From positions 1 to 33,025 of the forward strand of contig DVMI01000152.1 in assembly GCA_018715085.1 (NCBI GenBank): DNA of 33,025 nucleotides, in the 5' to 3' direction. The notes beneath the pieces are model-generated. The model was not told the DNA's origin. It did not search any database and saw only the letters and a program-made list of their open reading frames with translations. Source of the stretch: Candidatus Avidesulfovibrio excrementigallinarum (GTDB lineage: Bacteria; Desulfobacterota; Desulfovibrionia; Desulfovibrionales; Desulfovibrionaceae). Below, in pieces: positions 1 through 7,826 of the stretch. Within the stretch, counting starts at the first letter, position 1; each line of letters starts with the position of its first letter. A program made the translations under genes and the position numbers.

Positions 1-842
1 AAGATGGTGTCAAGAAAACTGTACATGTCTTGAAGAGATGTCCGGAAAAGAAGACATCTTGTGATGAAGGCAGGTTGCAAGAGCCTTTGGATGGTGCGCA
101 TGGGCTGCAGGCAGCGGTTCTTGCGCAGAAAGGCGATCGGCAAAGGCGTGCTGGCGGGGAATTCTCTTAAAATAGTTATAAAAAGATGAATATGTTATCG
201 GATGGTTGCGGCGCTCTGGCTGTCAGGGCCGCGTGGCGTTGCGCCATGGCATCCCCCGTCAGAGAAACAGCACGGCCTGTCCGGTTGCAGACAGCGCCTG
301 ACCGGGCGCTTTCTCCTCGTTTCACAAAGTCGGCGGCGACAAGTGAGAATGCATAAAGAATGATATTGCGCCGTGCGGATCTCCGGCCGGTACGTTTGAC
401 GCAAACAGCACCCTGTTTGTGCCCGGCCTGTGCGCCGTTGCCGTCATGCACGCGGCCGGCCCGGCAGAGGTTGTGACGGGTGCGCACGAAAGTGGCAGAG
501 ATGGCGCGGCATCAAGACCGGAGGGGCCTGTCTGCCGGTGCGGCGGAGCCGGGGGCCGCTGCGTGCGAGCGCCTGTTGCGGATGCCGGGGGAGGTTGCTG
601 CTGTGGGGCCGGCATGGCGCCAGGGGAAGGCGCCGGTGCAGGCAGGCCCCCCTGAAGCCGGATACGTCAGGCTGTTTTGGGCAGACGGGAGAAAACAGCG
701 GGACAGCGCAGCCCAAGCCGTCTGCCCGGACGGCGTCAGGCGGCTGCGCCGCCAAAAAGGGCCGCGCATGACTGCCGCCACGCAGATCCTGCCGTACCGA
801 TTGTTCGGCCGGGTTGTCCTCATTCTTTATGCAATATTTTGT

Positions 843-855
843 GTTACTGTGTAAC
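843..855. promoter_or_regulatory. Inverted repeat, candidate operator of the efflux operon
   Basis: GTTAC-TGT-GTAAC is a perfect 5-bp inverted repeat in the AT-rich leader, about 100 bp before the adaptor gene. Operators of TetR-type repressors of RND pumps are short palindromes in this kind of position. No such repressor is encoded in the window, so the binding protein is unknown. Confidence 0.35.
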
Positions 856-856
856 T

Positions 857-886
857 TTTTGTTTTTTTGTTGCTTTTACGGATAAT
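857..886 (+). promoter_or_regulatory. Possible sigma-70 promoter of the efflux operon
   Basis: GATAAT at 881-886 is a good -10 match. The region 18 to 19 bp upstream is T-rich and gives only a poor -35 element (TTTTGT or TTTTTG). The inverted repeat at 843-855 lies just upstream. This is a guess from sequence alone. Confidence 0.3.
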
Positions 887-953
887 TCTGATAGTCGTTG
901 AACTAGTAGAAATATTGCGCAACGCGCTGGGTTTGTGCGGGGGATAGGAGATC

Positions 954-2153
954 ATGGCAGAAGGAACGCGGCGGTATGGGACAGGAGTGGCAGCGCTGAT
1001 GCGGGCGTTCGGCCTTTTTTTGATCGCTGTGGCAGTGTGCGGCTGTTCCGGTGACGGCGGGCAGGCGTCAAGGGCGCGCCGGACGCCCGAGGTGCAGGTG
1101 CTGGAGCTTGTGCCGCAGAAAGTCGTGCTGACAACAGAGCTTGTGGGCCGGACCAGCGCGTTCCGCAAAGCGGAGGTGCGGCCGCAGGTCAACGGCGTGC
1201 TGCTGAAGCGGCTGTTTGACGAAGGTGGCGAGGTCCGCGAGGGCGAGCCGCTGTATCTGATTGATCCCGCTCCTTACAAAGCTGCGCTTGAAAGCGCGCA
1301 GGCGGCGCTGGCACGGGCCGAGGCCAACGTGGAGCCTGCCCGGCTGCGGGCCCAGCGCTACAAGTCCCTGCTGTCCGAAAAAGCGGTGAGCCGGCAGGAA
1401 TATGACGACGCACAGTCAACCTACCAGCAGGCGCGGGCCGAAGTGGGTGTGTGCCGCGCGGCAGTCAAAACGGCCAAAATTCAGCTGGATTACACCAACG
1501 TGCTTGCGCCCATTTCGGGCCGCATCGGCAAGTCTGCGGTGACGGAAGGCGCGCTGGTCACGGCCAACCAGGCCGAACCTCTGGCCAGCATCCAGCAGTT
1601 TGATCCCATGTATGTGGACGTGACGCAGTCGAGCCTCGAGCTGCTGCGCCTGCGGGAGCTGCTTGGCGAAGGCCGCCTTGAGCGCACCGGGGACATGCGG
1701 GCCGAGGTGCAGCTCCGGCTGGAAAACGAAAAAATGTATCCCCACACCGGAACGTTGCAGTTTACGGACATCACTGTGGACGACAGCACCGGCGCGGTGG
1801 GGCTCAGGGCCATTTTCCCCAATCCCGACAAGCTGCTGCTGCCGGGCATGTATGTGCGGGCCATCCTGAACGAGGGGGTTGACGAGCGCGCCCTGCTGGT
1901 GCCTCAGCTTGCCGTCAGCCGCGATCCCAGAGGACAGGCCTCGGTGTTCGTGCTTGGCGAGGGCAATGTGGCGCAGCTGCGTCTGGTCACAGTGGGCAAT
2001 ATGGTGGGCCGCTTCTGGCAGATCGTCGAAGGGCTCGAGCCCGGCGAAAAGGTGATTGTGGAAGGCTTTCAGAACGTGCGCAACGGCATGTCCGTCAAGG
2101 TTCGCGCCGCAGAGAAGACGGCAGGCGACGCTGCACCCGCCAGAAAGGATTAG
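954..2153 (+). CDS. RND efflux periplasmic adaptor (AcrA/MexA family)
   Basis: Membrane-fusion adaptor that should link the inner-membrane pump encoded next to an outer-membrane channel. The 399-residue product has a hydrophobic export segment (about residues 17-30) ending in V-C-G-C, so Cys31 is probably lipidated although the lipobox is imperfect. Then follow a lipoyl/barrel-sandwich half (LVGRTSAFRKAEVRPQV), a long Ala/Arg/Glu-rich coiled-coil hairpin (about 105-175), the returning lipoyl half (APISGRIGKSAVTEGALV) and beta-barrel and membrane-proximal domains. TAGGAG sits 3 nt before the ATG; Met16 at 999 is an alternative start but has poorer ribosome-site spacing. The pump gene begins 6 nt after the stop. 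The substrate cannot be told from sequence. Confidence 0.95.
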   Translation: MAEGTRRYGTGVAALMRAFGLFLIAVAVCGCSGDGGQASRARRTPEVQVLELVPQKVVLTTELVGRTSAFRKAEVRPQVNGVLLKRLFDEGGEVREGEPLYLIDPAPYKAALESAQAALARAEANVEPARLRAQRYKSLLSEKAVSRQEYDDAQSTYQQARAEVGVCRAAVKTAKIQLDYTNVLAPISGRIGKSAVTEGALVTANQAEPLASIQQFDPMYVDVTQSSLELLRLRELLGEGRLERTGDMRAEVQLRLENEKMYPHTGTLQFTDITVDDSTGAVGLRAIFPNPDKLLLPGMYVRAILNEGVDERALLVPQLAVSRDPRGQASVFVLGEGNVAQLRLVTVGNMVGRFWQIVEGLEPGEKVIVEGFQNVRNGMSVKVRAAEKTAGDAAPARKD

Positions 2154-2159
2154 CGCGTC

Positions 2160-5100
2160 ATGGCCCAATTTTTCATTGATCGTCCGATTTTTTCCTGGGT
2201 GCTGGCTATCTTGATCATGCTGGCCGGCGGGATTGCCATTGCCACGCTGCCGGTGGAACAGTTCCCCCGCCTTGCGCCGCCGACCATCACGCTTTCGGTC
2301 ACCTATACGGGGGCTTCGGCCTCCACCGTTCAGGACACGGTGACCCAGGTCATCGAGCAGAAGCTCAACGGGCTTGACGGCCTGTTGTACATGTCGGCCG
2401 GCAGCAGCTCGGAAGGCCGCATGACCATGCGGCTGACCTTTGACACGTCGGTCGATGCAGACACCGCACAGATGCAGGTGCAAAACCGCCTGCAACTGGT
2501 GCTTTCCTCGCTGCCCGAGGAAGTCAAGCGGCAGGGCATCACCGTCCGCAAGGTTTCCGACAGCTTTTTGCAGCGCTACGCCTTCACCAGCCGTGACGGC
2601 AGCATGGCCGCAGTGGATTTGAACGACTTTGTTTCTTCAAGCATCCTGGACCCGGTCAGCCGTATCAACGGGGTGGGCGACGTGACGCTGTACGGGGCGC
2701 CTTACAGCATGCGCATCTGGCTGGATCCCCAGAAGCTGAATACCTATGGCCTGACGCCGCAGGACGTTGTCGACGCCGTGACAGCGCAGAACGCCCAGCT
2801 TTCTGTGGGCCAGCTTGGCGGCGCGCCCAATACGCCCAAACAGGAAATCAACGTCACGCTGCTGTCCCGCGAGAAGTTGCAGACGATTGATCAGTTCCGC
2901 GATATCCTGTTGCGGGTCAACAGGGACGGTTCCACCGTCTATCTCAAGGATGTTGCCCGGGTTGAAATGGGGCAGGAAAACTATACAACCTCAGCCCGTT
3001 TTAACGGCAACCCGGCGGCTTCCATCGGCATTCAGCTTGCCGAAGGCGCCAACGCCGTGGACACGGCCGACCGTGTGGCCGCCTTTATGGAACGCATGCG
3101 CCCGCTGTTCCCGGAAAGCGTCGAGATCGACATTCCTTACGACACGGTGCCTTTTGTCAAGCTGGCCATCAAGTCGGTCGTCAAGACGCTGTTTGAAGCC
3201 ATTGCGCTTGTTTTTCTCATCATTCTTCTGTTTCTGCAGAACCTGCGCGCCACGCTCATTCCTACTCTGGCCGTGCCGGTCGTGCTTCTGGGCACGTTTG
3301 GCATCATGTCTGCCTTTGGGTTTACCATCAACACGCTGACCATGTTCGGACTGGTGCTGGCCATCGGCCTGCTGGTGGACGACGCCATCGTGGTGGTGGA
3401 AAACGTGGAACGGCTGATCCACGAGGAAAAACTGTCCCCCTACGAGGCGACCTGCAAGACCATGAAACAGGTCACCAGCGCGCTGGTCGGCGTGGCTGCG
3501 GTGCTCTCGGCCGTGTTCATCCCCATGGCGTTTTTTGGCGGCATGACCGGGGCCATTTACCGGCAGTTTTCCCTGACTATCGTGGCGGCCATGAGCCTTT
3601 CCGTCATGGTGGCCATTTTCTTCACACCGCCCCTTTGCGCCGGGCTGCTGCGCCCCAGAGAAACCACGTCCAACTCGCAGGGAATGTGCGGCTGGTTCAA
3701 CCGGGCCTTTGACCGCGCCTGCTCCGGCTACGAACGCACCGTGTTCAAGCTTGTCCGCCGGTGCGGCCGGATCATGGTCATCTATGTTCTGCTGGTGGCC
3801 GGCGTCTTTGTTTTGTTCAGGCAGATGCCCACGGCCTTTCTGCCCGTCGAGGACCAGGGCGTGGCGTCGATCAACATTTTCCTCCCGGCCGGATCAACCT
3901 CGAGGGATACGCTTAAGGTTGTGGAAGAGATCGAACGCTATTTTGCCGAAAACGAGCCGGATACGGTCAACGGCGTGCTCATGACGCTGGGCATCGGCCC
4001 CAACGGCAGCCGTGGGCAGAACGTGGCGCAGGGATCCATCCGGTTTGTGGACTGGAGTCTCAGAACCGGGGAAGGCCAGGACGCCTGGTCCATTGTGGAT
4101 CGGGCCCAGAAGCATTTTTCGGGCATGATCAACGCCCAGGTCCGCTTTTTCCTGCCGCCTCAGGTGCGCGGCCTGGGGCAGTCCGCCGGCATTTCCATGC
4201 AGCTGGAAAACCTTGGCGGCATCGAGCACGCCCGCTTTGTCGAACTGCGCGAGGAGCTGATTGCAAAAGGCAGCGAAAGCCCGCTGCTGTCCAACGTGCG
4301 CACGTCGGCCCTGAGCGACATCCCACAGCTGCGCGTGGTCATTGACGACGTCAAGGCCGGCATCTTCGGTCTGGATCCCGAAGACGTCAACGACAACCTG
4401 TCGACCGCCTGGGGCGGCACCTACGTCAACGACTTCATCGATCGCGGCCGTGTCAAGCGCGTGTATGTTCAGGGCGACGCGCCGTACCGCATGAACCCGC
4501 AAAACCTCAGCCTGTGGCACTTCAGAAACAGCGACGGCGACATGGTGCCCTTTGACGCCTTTGCCTCCGCCAGCTGGACGTATGGCCCGGCCCAGCTTGA
4601 CCGCTACAACGGCGTGCCCGCGTTCCTCATTGAGGCTGCGACGCCCCAGGGCGTCAGTTCCGGGACAGCCATGCGCGAACTGTCCAGACTTGTTGACGAA
4701 CTGCCCGCCGGCGTCGGCTACGAGTGGACCGGCCTGTCCTATCAGGAAGAACTGTCCGGCTCGCAGACCACGGTCTTGTACGCCCTTTCCATCCTGGTGG
4801 TCTTTTTGAGCCTGGCGGCGTTGTATGAAAGCTGGAGCATCCCCTTTGCGGTTGTCCTCGTGGTGCCGCTGGGCGTGCTTGGCGCCCTGGCGCTCAGCGG
4901 GTTGCGCGGTCTGGCCAACGACATCTATTTTCAGGTGGGGTTGCTGGCCGTCATCGGACTTTCCGCCAAAAACGCCATCCTGATTGTGGAATTTGCGCGC
5001 GAGCTGCACCATCAGGGCCTGTCGGTCCTTGACGCCGCTGTGGAGGCCGCCCGGCTGCGCCTGCGGCCCATTGTCATGACCTCCGGGGCCTTTCTTATCG

Positions 5101-5408
5101 GCGTGCTGCCCATGGCGTTGAGCCACGGGGCCGGGGCCGTGAGCCAGCATGCCATCGGCACGGGCGTGATTGGCGGCACCTTCCTGGCCACGTCGCTCGG
5201 GATTTTTGTGGTGCCCGTGTTCTTTGTGGTGGTAAACCGTCTGTTCGGACGCGACAGCCGGCGCAACCGCAGCGCGTACGCGGCAGGCGGTCAGGACGGC
5301 GCAGCGGCCGCACAGGACCGGAGTGCAGAGTCCGCCCAGAGCGGCGCCGGGCAGCTGGAATCTGATTCTGCCAGGGCTGAGGACGGTCCGCACCCGGCCG
5401 GGCAGTGA
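2160..5408 (+). CDS. RND multidrug efflux pump (AcrB/MexB, HAE1 family)
   Basis: Proton-driven inner-membrane transporter, 1082 residues, working as a trimer with the adaptor encoded just upstream. It begins with the usual short cytoplasmic start and TM1 (FFIDRPIFSWVLAILIMLAGG). TM4 carries the proton-relay pair Asp407-Asp408 (GLLVDDAIVVVENVE), at the same numbers as in E. coli AcrB. TM10 carries Lys937 (GLSAKNAILIVEFA), equivalent to AcrB Lys940. Two large periplasmic loops lie between TM1-TM2 and TM7-TM8. After the last TM segment there is a hydrophilic tail of about 45 residues rich in Ala, Gly, Gln, Ser and Asp, which makes the protein longer than typical AcrB. No TolC/OprM-type channel follows; it must be encoded elsewhere. 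Confidence 0.97.
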   Translation: MAQFFIDRPIFSWVLAILIMLAGGIAIATLPVEQFPRLAPPTITLSVTYTGASASTVQDTVTQVIEQKLNGLDGLLYMSAGSSSEGRMTMRLTFDTSVDADTAQMQVQNRLQLVLSSLPEEVKRQGITVRKVSDSFLQRYAFTSRDGSMAAVDLNDFVSSSILDPVSRINGVGDVTLYGAPYSMRIWLDPQKLNTYGLTPQDVVDAVTAQNAQLSVGQLGGAPNTPKQEINVTLLSREKLQTIDQFRDILLRVNRDGSTVYLKDVARVEMGQENYTTSARFNGNPAASIGIQLAEGANAVDTADRVAAFMERMRPLFPESVEIDIPYDTVPFVKLAIKSVVKTLFEAIALVFLIILLFLQNLRATLIPTLAVPVVLLGTFGIMSAFGFTINTLTMFGLVLAIGLLVDDAIVVVENVERLIHEEKLSPYEATCKTMKQVTSALVGVAAVLSAVFIPMAFFGGMTGAIYRQFSLTIVAAMSLSVMVAIFFTPPLCAGLLRPRETTSNSQGMCGWFNRAFDRACSGYERTVFKLVRRCGRIMVIYVLLVAGVFVLFRQMPTAFLPVEDQGVASINIFLPAGSTSRDTLKVVEEIERYFAENEPDTVNGVLMTLGIGPNGSRGQNVAQGSIRFVDWSLRTGEGQDAWSIVDRAQKHFSGMINAQVRFFLPPQVRGLGQSAGISMQLENLGGIEHARFVELREELIAKGSESPLLSNVRTSALSDIPQLRVVIDDVKAGIFGLDPEDVNDNLSTAWGGTYVNDFIDRGRVKRVYVQGDAPYRMNPQNLSLWHFRNSDGDMVPFDAFASASWTYGPAQLDRYNGVPAFLIEAATPQGVSSGTAMRELSRLVDELPAGVGYEWTGLSYQEELSGSQTTVLYALSILVVFLSLAALYESWSIPFAVVLVVPLGVLGALALSGLRGLANDIYFQVGLLAVIGLSAKNAILIVEFARELHHQGLSVLDAAVEAARLRLRPIVMTSGAFLIGVLPMALSHGAGAVSQHAIGTGVIGGTFLATSLGIFVVPVFFVVVNRLFGRDSRRNRSAYAAGGQDGAAAAQDRSAESAQSGAGQLESDSARAEDGPHPAGQ

Positions 5409-5475
5409 CCGGAACGCCCCGACGGCGGCCGGGCCGCGCGCAGAGACGCTTTGGGCCCTGAGCGCACGCCGCAGG

Positions 5476-5508
5476 AAAGGAGGCCCCGCCGTGGAGCCTC
5501 CTTTTTTT
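5476..5508 (+). terminator. Rho-independent terminator of the efflux operon
   Basis: A 9-bp perfect stem, AAAGGAGGC (5476-5484) with GCCTCCTTT (5496-5504), is followed by a run of seven T residues (5502-5508). It lies about 70 nt after the pump stop codon. The loop is about 11 nt. Confidence 0.88.
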
Positions 5509-5686
5509 ATGCAGCGCAGGCAGGACGGGCTGACGGCCCCTTTGCGCAGGGAACGGGGCGCCTGCACGCGTCTTTTTGGGGTGCAGCGCGGGCAGGAGAG
5601 CTTTTGGGGCGCCACACCAGGGATCCGGCAAGGCCGGGCGGCAGGCACAGACGGCAGGGCGCCGCAGCCCGGCCGGACAGACGCTC

Positions 5687-5714
5687 TTTACAGCTTCGCG
5701 GGGCTGAGATACAT
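5687..5714 (+). promoter_or_regulatory. Possible promoter of the thiC leader
   Basis: TTTACA at 5687-5692 is a fair -35 match and lies about 17 bp before a weak -10 region (GATACAT, 5708-5714). Transcription from here would start just upstream of the riboswitch P1 stem at 5724, which supports the placement. The -10 match is poor. Confidence 0.35.
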
Positions 5715-5723
5715 GTCTTTCAG

Positions 5724-5808
5724 CTAGGGGAGCCCGCAAGGGCTGAGAGTGGGGTAGTCCCAGACCCTTCGAACCTGACACAGCTTGCACTGTCGTAGGG
5801 AAGCCTAG
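5724..5808 (+). ncRNA. TPP riboswitch (THI element)
   Basis: Thiamine pyrophosphate-sensing aptamer in the thiC leader. The hallmark blocks are present in order: GGGGAGCCC, GGGCTGAGAG, the block AGACCCTTCGAACCTGA and CGTAGGGAA. The ends CTAGG (5724-5728) and CCTAG (5804-5808) form helix P1. The aptamer is followed after 8 nt by an intrinsic terminator, so TPP most likely represses thiC by premature termination. Confidence 0.96.
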
Positions 5809-5816
5809 GAACATAC

Positions 5817-5841
5817 ACTCCGGCTCCCGCCGGAGTTTTTT
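5817..5841 (+). terminator. Riboswitch-controlled attenuator before thiC
   Basis: ACTCCGGC (5817-5824) pairs perfectly with GCCGGAGT (5829-5836) around a TCCC loop and runs into six T residues. The hairpin lies between the TPP aptamer and the thiC ribosome site, so it is the likely expression platform. The ATG at 5842 directly after the T-run is not the thiC start. Confidence 0.9.
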
Positions 5842-5892
5842 ATGCTCCAGAGGGCGCGAAGGACCGTTCTTTCAAACCATGGAGACCCTTCA

Positions 5893-7179
5893 ATGTCGTT
5901 ATTGTCTCAGAACGCCGCGTTGCAATCGCTCTGTGAACAGCATATCGCCCGGCTTGCCGGAGAAGAGGCGCTGACTGAGGATTGCATCCGCGAAAGCCTT
6001 GAAGCCGGCACAATGGTGCTGCTTGGCAATCCCTGCCACACCAACGTCAAGCCCATTCTTGTCGGGCAGCCGGCGCGGGTCAAGGTCAATGCCAACATCG
6101 GCACCTCGCCGCTGTGCCACTGCCTCAACACCGAGCGGCGCAAGCTTGACGCGGCCATCGAGTGCGGCGCAGACACTGTGATGGATTTGTCCATTTCGGG
6201 CGATTTGGACGCCATCCGTGTTGAAATGCTCGAACACAGCCCGCTGCCTGTGGGAACAGTGCCCCTGTATGCCGTGGCCCAGCGCATTCTTGACGCCGAT
6301 GAAGACGTGGCTGGCATGAATCCCGACGAGCTGTTTGCCGAAATCGAAAAGCAGGCCAGGCAGGGCGTCGACTTCATGACCGTGCACTGCGGGCTGACCC
6401 GCCGCGGCGCGGACTGGGCTGCAAATAAGGAATACGGCCTTTCGCGCGCCATGGGCATTGTCTCGCGCGGGGGATCCATCCTGGCCCGCTGGATGCTGCG
6501 CAACAACCGCGAAAATCCGCTGCTCGAACATTTTGATCGCCTGATTGACATTGCCCGTGAATACAACGTCACGCTGTCGCTGGGCGACGGACTGCGCCCG
6601 GGAGCAGGCGTGGACGCCGGCGACTCGGCCCAGTGGGAAGAAGTCATCACCCTGGGCCGCCTGGCCGCCAGGGCCCTGCAGGCCGGCGTGCAGTGCATGA
6701 TCGAAGGGCCGGGCCATGTGCCCATGCAGGAAGTGGAAGGGCAGATCCGTGGCATCAAGCGGCTGACCAACGGCGCGCCGCTGTATGTGCTCGGACCGCT
6801 GGTCGTGGACAGCGCCCCCGGCTATGACCACATTGCCGGAGCCATTGGCGGAGCCATGGCCGTGCGCGCGGGCGTGGACTTTTTGTGCTACCTGACGCCG
6901 GCGGAACACCTTACCCTGCCGGATGAACCCGATGTCCGCGCCGGCGTGATGGCCTCGCGCGTGGCCGCCCACGCCGCAGAAGTCGCCATGGGCCGTCCTG
7001 CCGCCGTGCGGCGCGAAGCCGCCATGAACACCGCCCGCAAGGCCCTTGACTGGGACGGCATGGCCAAGGCCGCGCTGGATCCTGTTGCGCTGGAAAAGCG
7101 GCGCGAACCCCACCGGAGCGAAGAAGTCTGCGCCATGTGCGGCAAGTTCTGCGCGGTCAAGATGCTGCGCGACGCATAA
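5893..7179 (+). CDS. thiC: Phosphomethylpyrimidine synthase ThiC
   Basis: Radical-SAM enzyme that rearranges aminoimidazole ribotide to hydroxymethylpyrimidine phosphate for thiamine synthesis. I chose ATG 5893 (428 aa) because GGAG at 5881-5884 is spaced 8 nt from it; the longer in-frame start at 5842 lies in the attenuator. Family segments include NPCHTNVKPILVG, NANIGTSPLCH, TVHCGLTRRGADW, the segment MIEGPGHVPMQEVEGQIRG and GPLVVDSAPGYDHI. The C-terminal cluster motif is Cys413-x2-Cys416-x3-Cys420 (CAMCGKFC), one residue shorter than the CX2CX4C of E. coli and Bacillus ThiC; I associate this form with anaerobes and archaea. The gene stands alone under the TPP riboswitch. Confidence 0.97.
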   Translation: MSLLSQNAALQSLCEQHIARLAGEEALTEDCIRESLEAGTMVLLGNPCHTNVKPILVGQPARVKVNANIGTSPLCHCLNTERRKLDAAIECGADTVMDLSISGDLDAIRVEMLEHSPLPVGTVPLYAVAQRILDADEDVAGMNPDELFAEIEKQARQGVDFMTVHCGLTRRGADWAANKEYGLSRAMGIVSRGGSILARWMLRNNRENPLLEHFDRLIDIAREYNVTLSLGDGLRPGAGVDAGDSAQWEEVITLGRLAARALQAGVQCMIEGPGHVPMQEVEGQIRGIKRLTNGAPLYVLGPLVVDSAPGYDHIAGAIGGAMAVRAGVDFLCYLTPAEHLTLPDEPDVRAGVMASRVAAHAAEVAMGRPAAVRREAAMNTARKALDWDGMAKAALDPVALEKRREPHRSEEVCAMCGKFCAVKMLRDA

Positions 7180-7826
7180 GAACAAAACCGCATGGGCTCC
7201 TGCCGGCTGGAGACGGCCGTCAGGAGCTTCAGAGACCCTGCGCGTAAGGCGCAGAGCCTCTGACGCGTGTTACCAAAAGGGGCTGCCGGTGGAAACCTGC
7301 GGCCCCTCTGTGTTTGAAGGGCAGGGGGCCTCCAGGCGCTGCCGCAGAGCTGGAAGGCAAAGACCGTCCGGAAGGCGTTGCGCGCCCGCAGGCCCTGCTG
7401 CAAGGGCCGCCTGTGACGGCCTTTCTGCTCAGGCCGTGCCGCCTGACGCCTTGTGGCAGGAAAGGCCGCAAGAAGGTTTTCGGCCATACGGCAGGGTGCG
7501 CGGCGCCGGAAGGGCGGCGGGGGAAAACGCCATGCCGGCATGAAGCCTGAGTGTCCCCGGGCAGGCGGGGCAAAGCAGAAGGCCGGGAGGCCCCAGGGGA
7601 AGGGAAGCCGGCCTTGTTGAAGGGATGCGCCCCTGCTGCGCCGGCAGACGGGGAACGGACGGATTTTTTGAGGCGCGCAGGACAACGTCTATGGAACTGG
7701 ATGCAGGCATCCGTGCAGAGCCGTACGCCGGGTGCGCAGAGCGCCTTTGAGCGGACAGAAGACAACGCCTTTGCCCGGCCGGCGCGCAGGCGGCCGCGTG
7801 TTGCAGCGTTTTTGTGAGGATCCCCC
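7180..7826. other. GC-rich spacer between thiC and the sensor kinase
   Basis: I find no supportable gene in this 647-nt stretch. A hairpin follows thiC, and the rest is GC-rich with overlapping, low-complexity open frames on both strands. A promoter for the kinase operon is presumably here, but I cannot point to convincing -35/-10 boxes. Confidence 0.5.
7196..7227 (+). terminator. Hairpin after thiC, possible terminator
   Basis: GCTCCTG (7196-7202) pairs with CAGGAGC (7221-7227), and the interior can pair further through GGC/GCC. It starts 16 nt after the thiC stop codon. There is no clear T-run after it, so it may be an inefficient or Rho-assisted terminator or an mRNA 3'-end structure. Confidence 0.4.

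Larger units (their letters stand above)
1..953. other. Left-edge region with no convincing gene
   Basis: I cannot assign a gene here. Frames on both strands are open across the first 170 to 200 bases, so the end of a neighbouring gene could lie at the edge, but none of the short translations resembles a family I know. Between about 200 and 780 every open frame is rich in Arg, Ala and Pro and overlaps others on both strands, as expected for non-coding GC-rich DNA. A small inverted repeat lies at 36-42 and 53-59. The last 150 bases are AT-rich and probably hold the promoter of the efflux operon. Confidence 0.5.
5409..5723. other. Spacer between efflux operon and thiC leader
   Basis: This spacer contains the efflux terminator (5476-5508) and, at its end, the likely thiC promoter. 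The remaining GC-rich sequence shows no gene I can support. Open frames through it lack recognisable ribosome sites and run into the riboswitch. Confidence 0.6.

Noticed and set aside
3894-5648. 584-codon open frame on the minus strand across the efflux pump gene
   Set aside because: It lies antisense to a clear AcrB-type gene, is rich in His/Arg/Gly/Gln from reversed codons, and has no recognisable domain. It is a shadow of the GC-rich coding strand.
5764-5776. TTCGAACCTGA taken as a tRNA T-loop
   Set aside because: The sequence belongs to the conserved TPP riboswitch block and no tRNA cloverleaf can be drawn around it.
5842-5892. Earlier in-frame ATG for thiC
   Set aside because: It lies immediately after the attenuator T-run with no ribosome site, whereas ATG 5893 has GGAG at good spacing.
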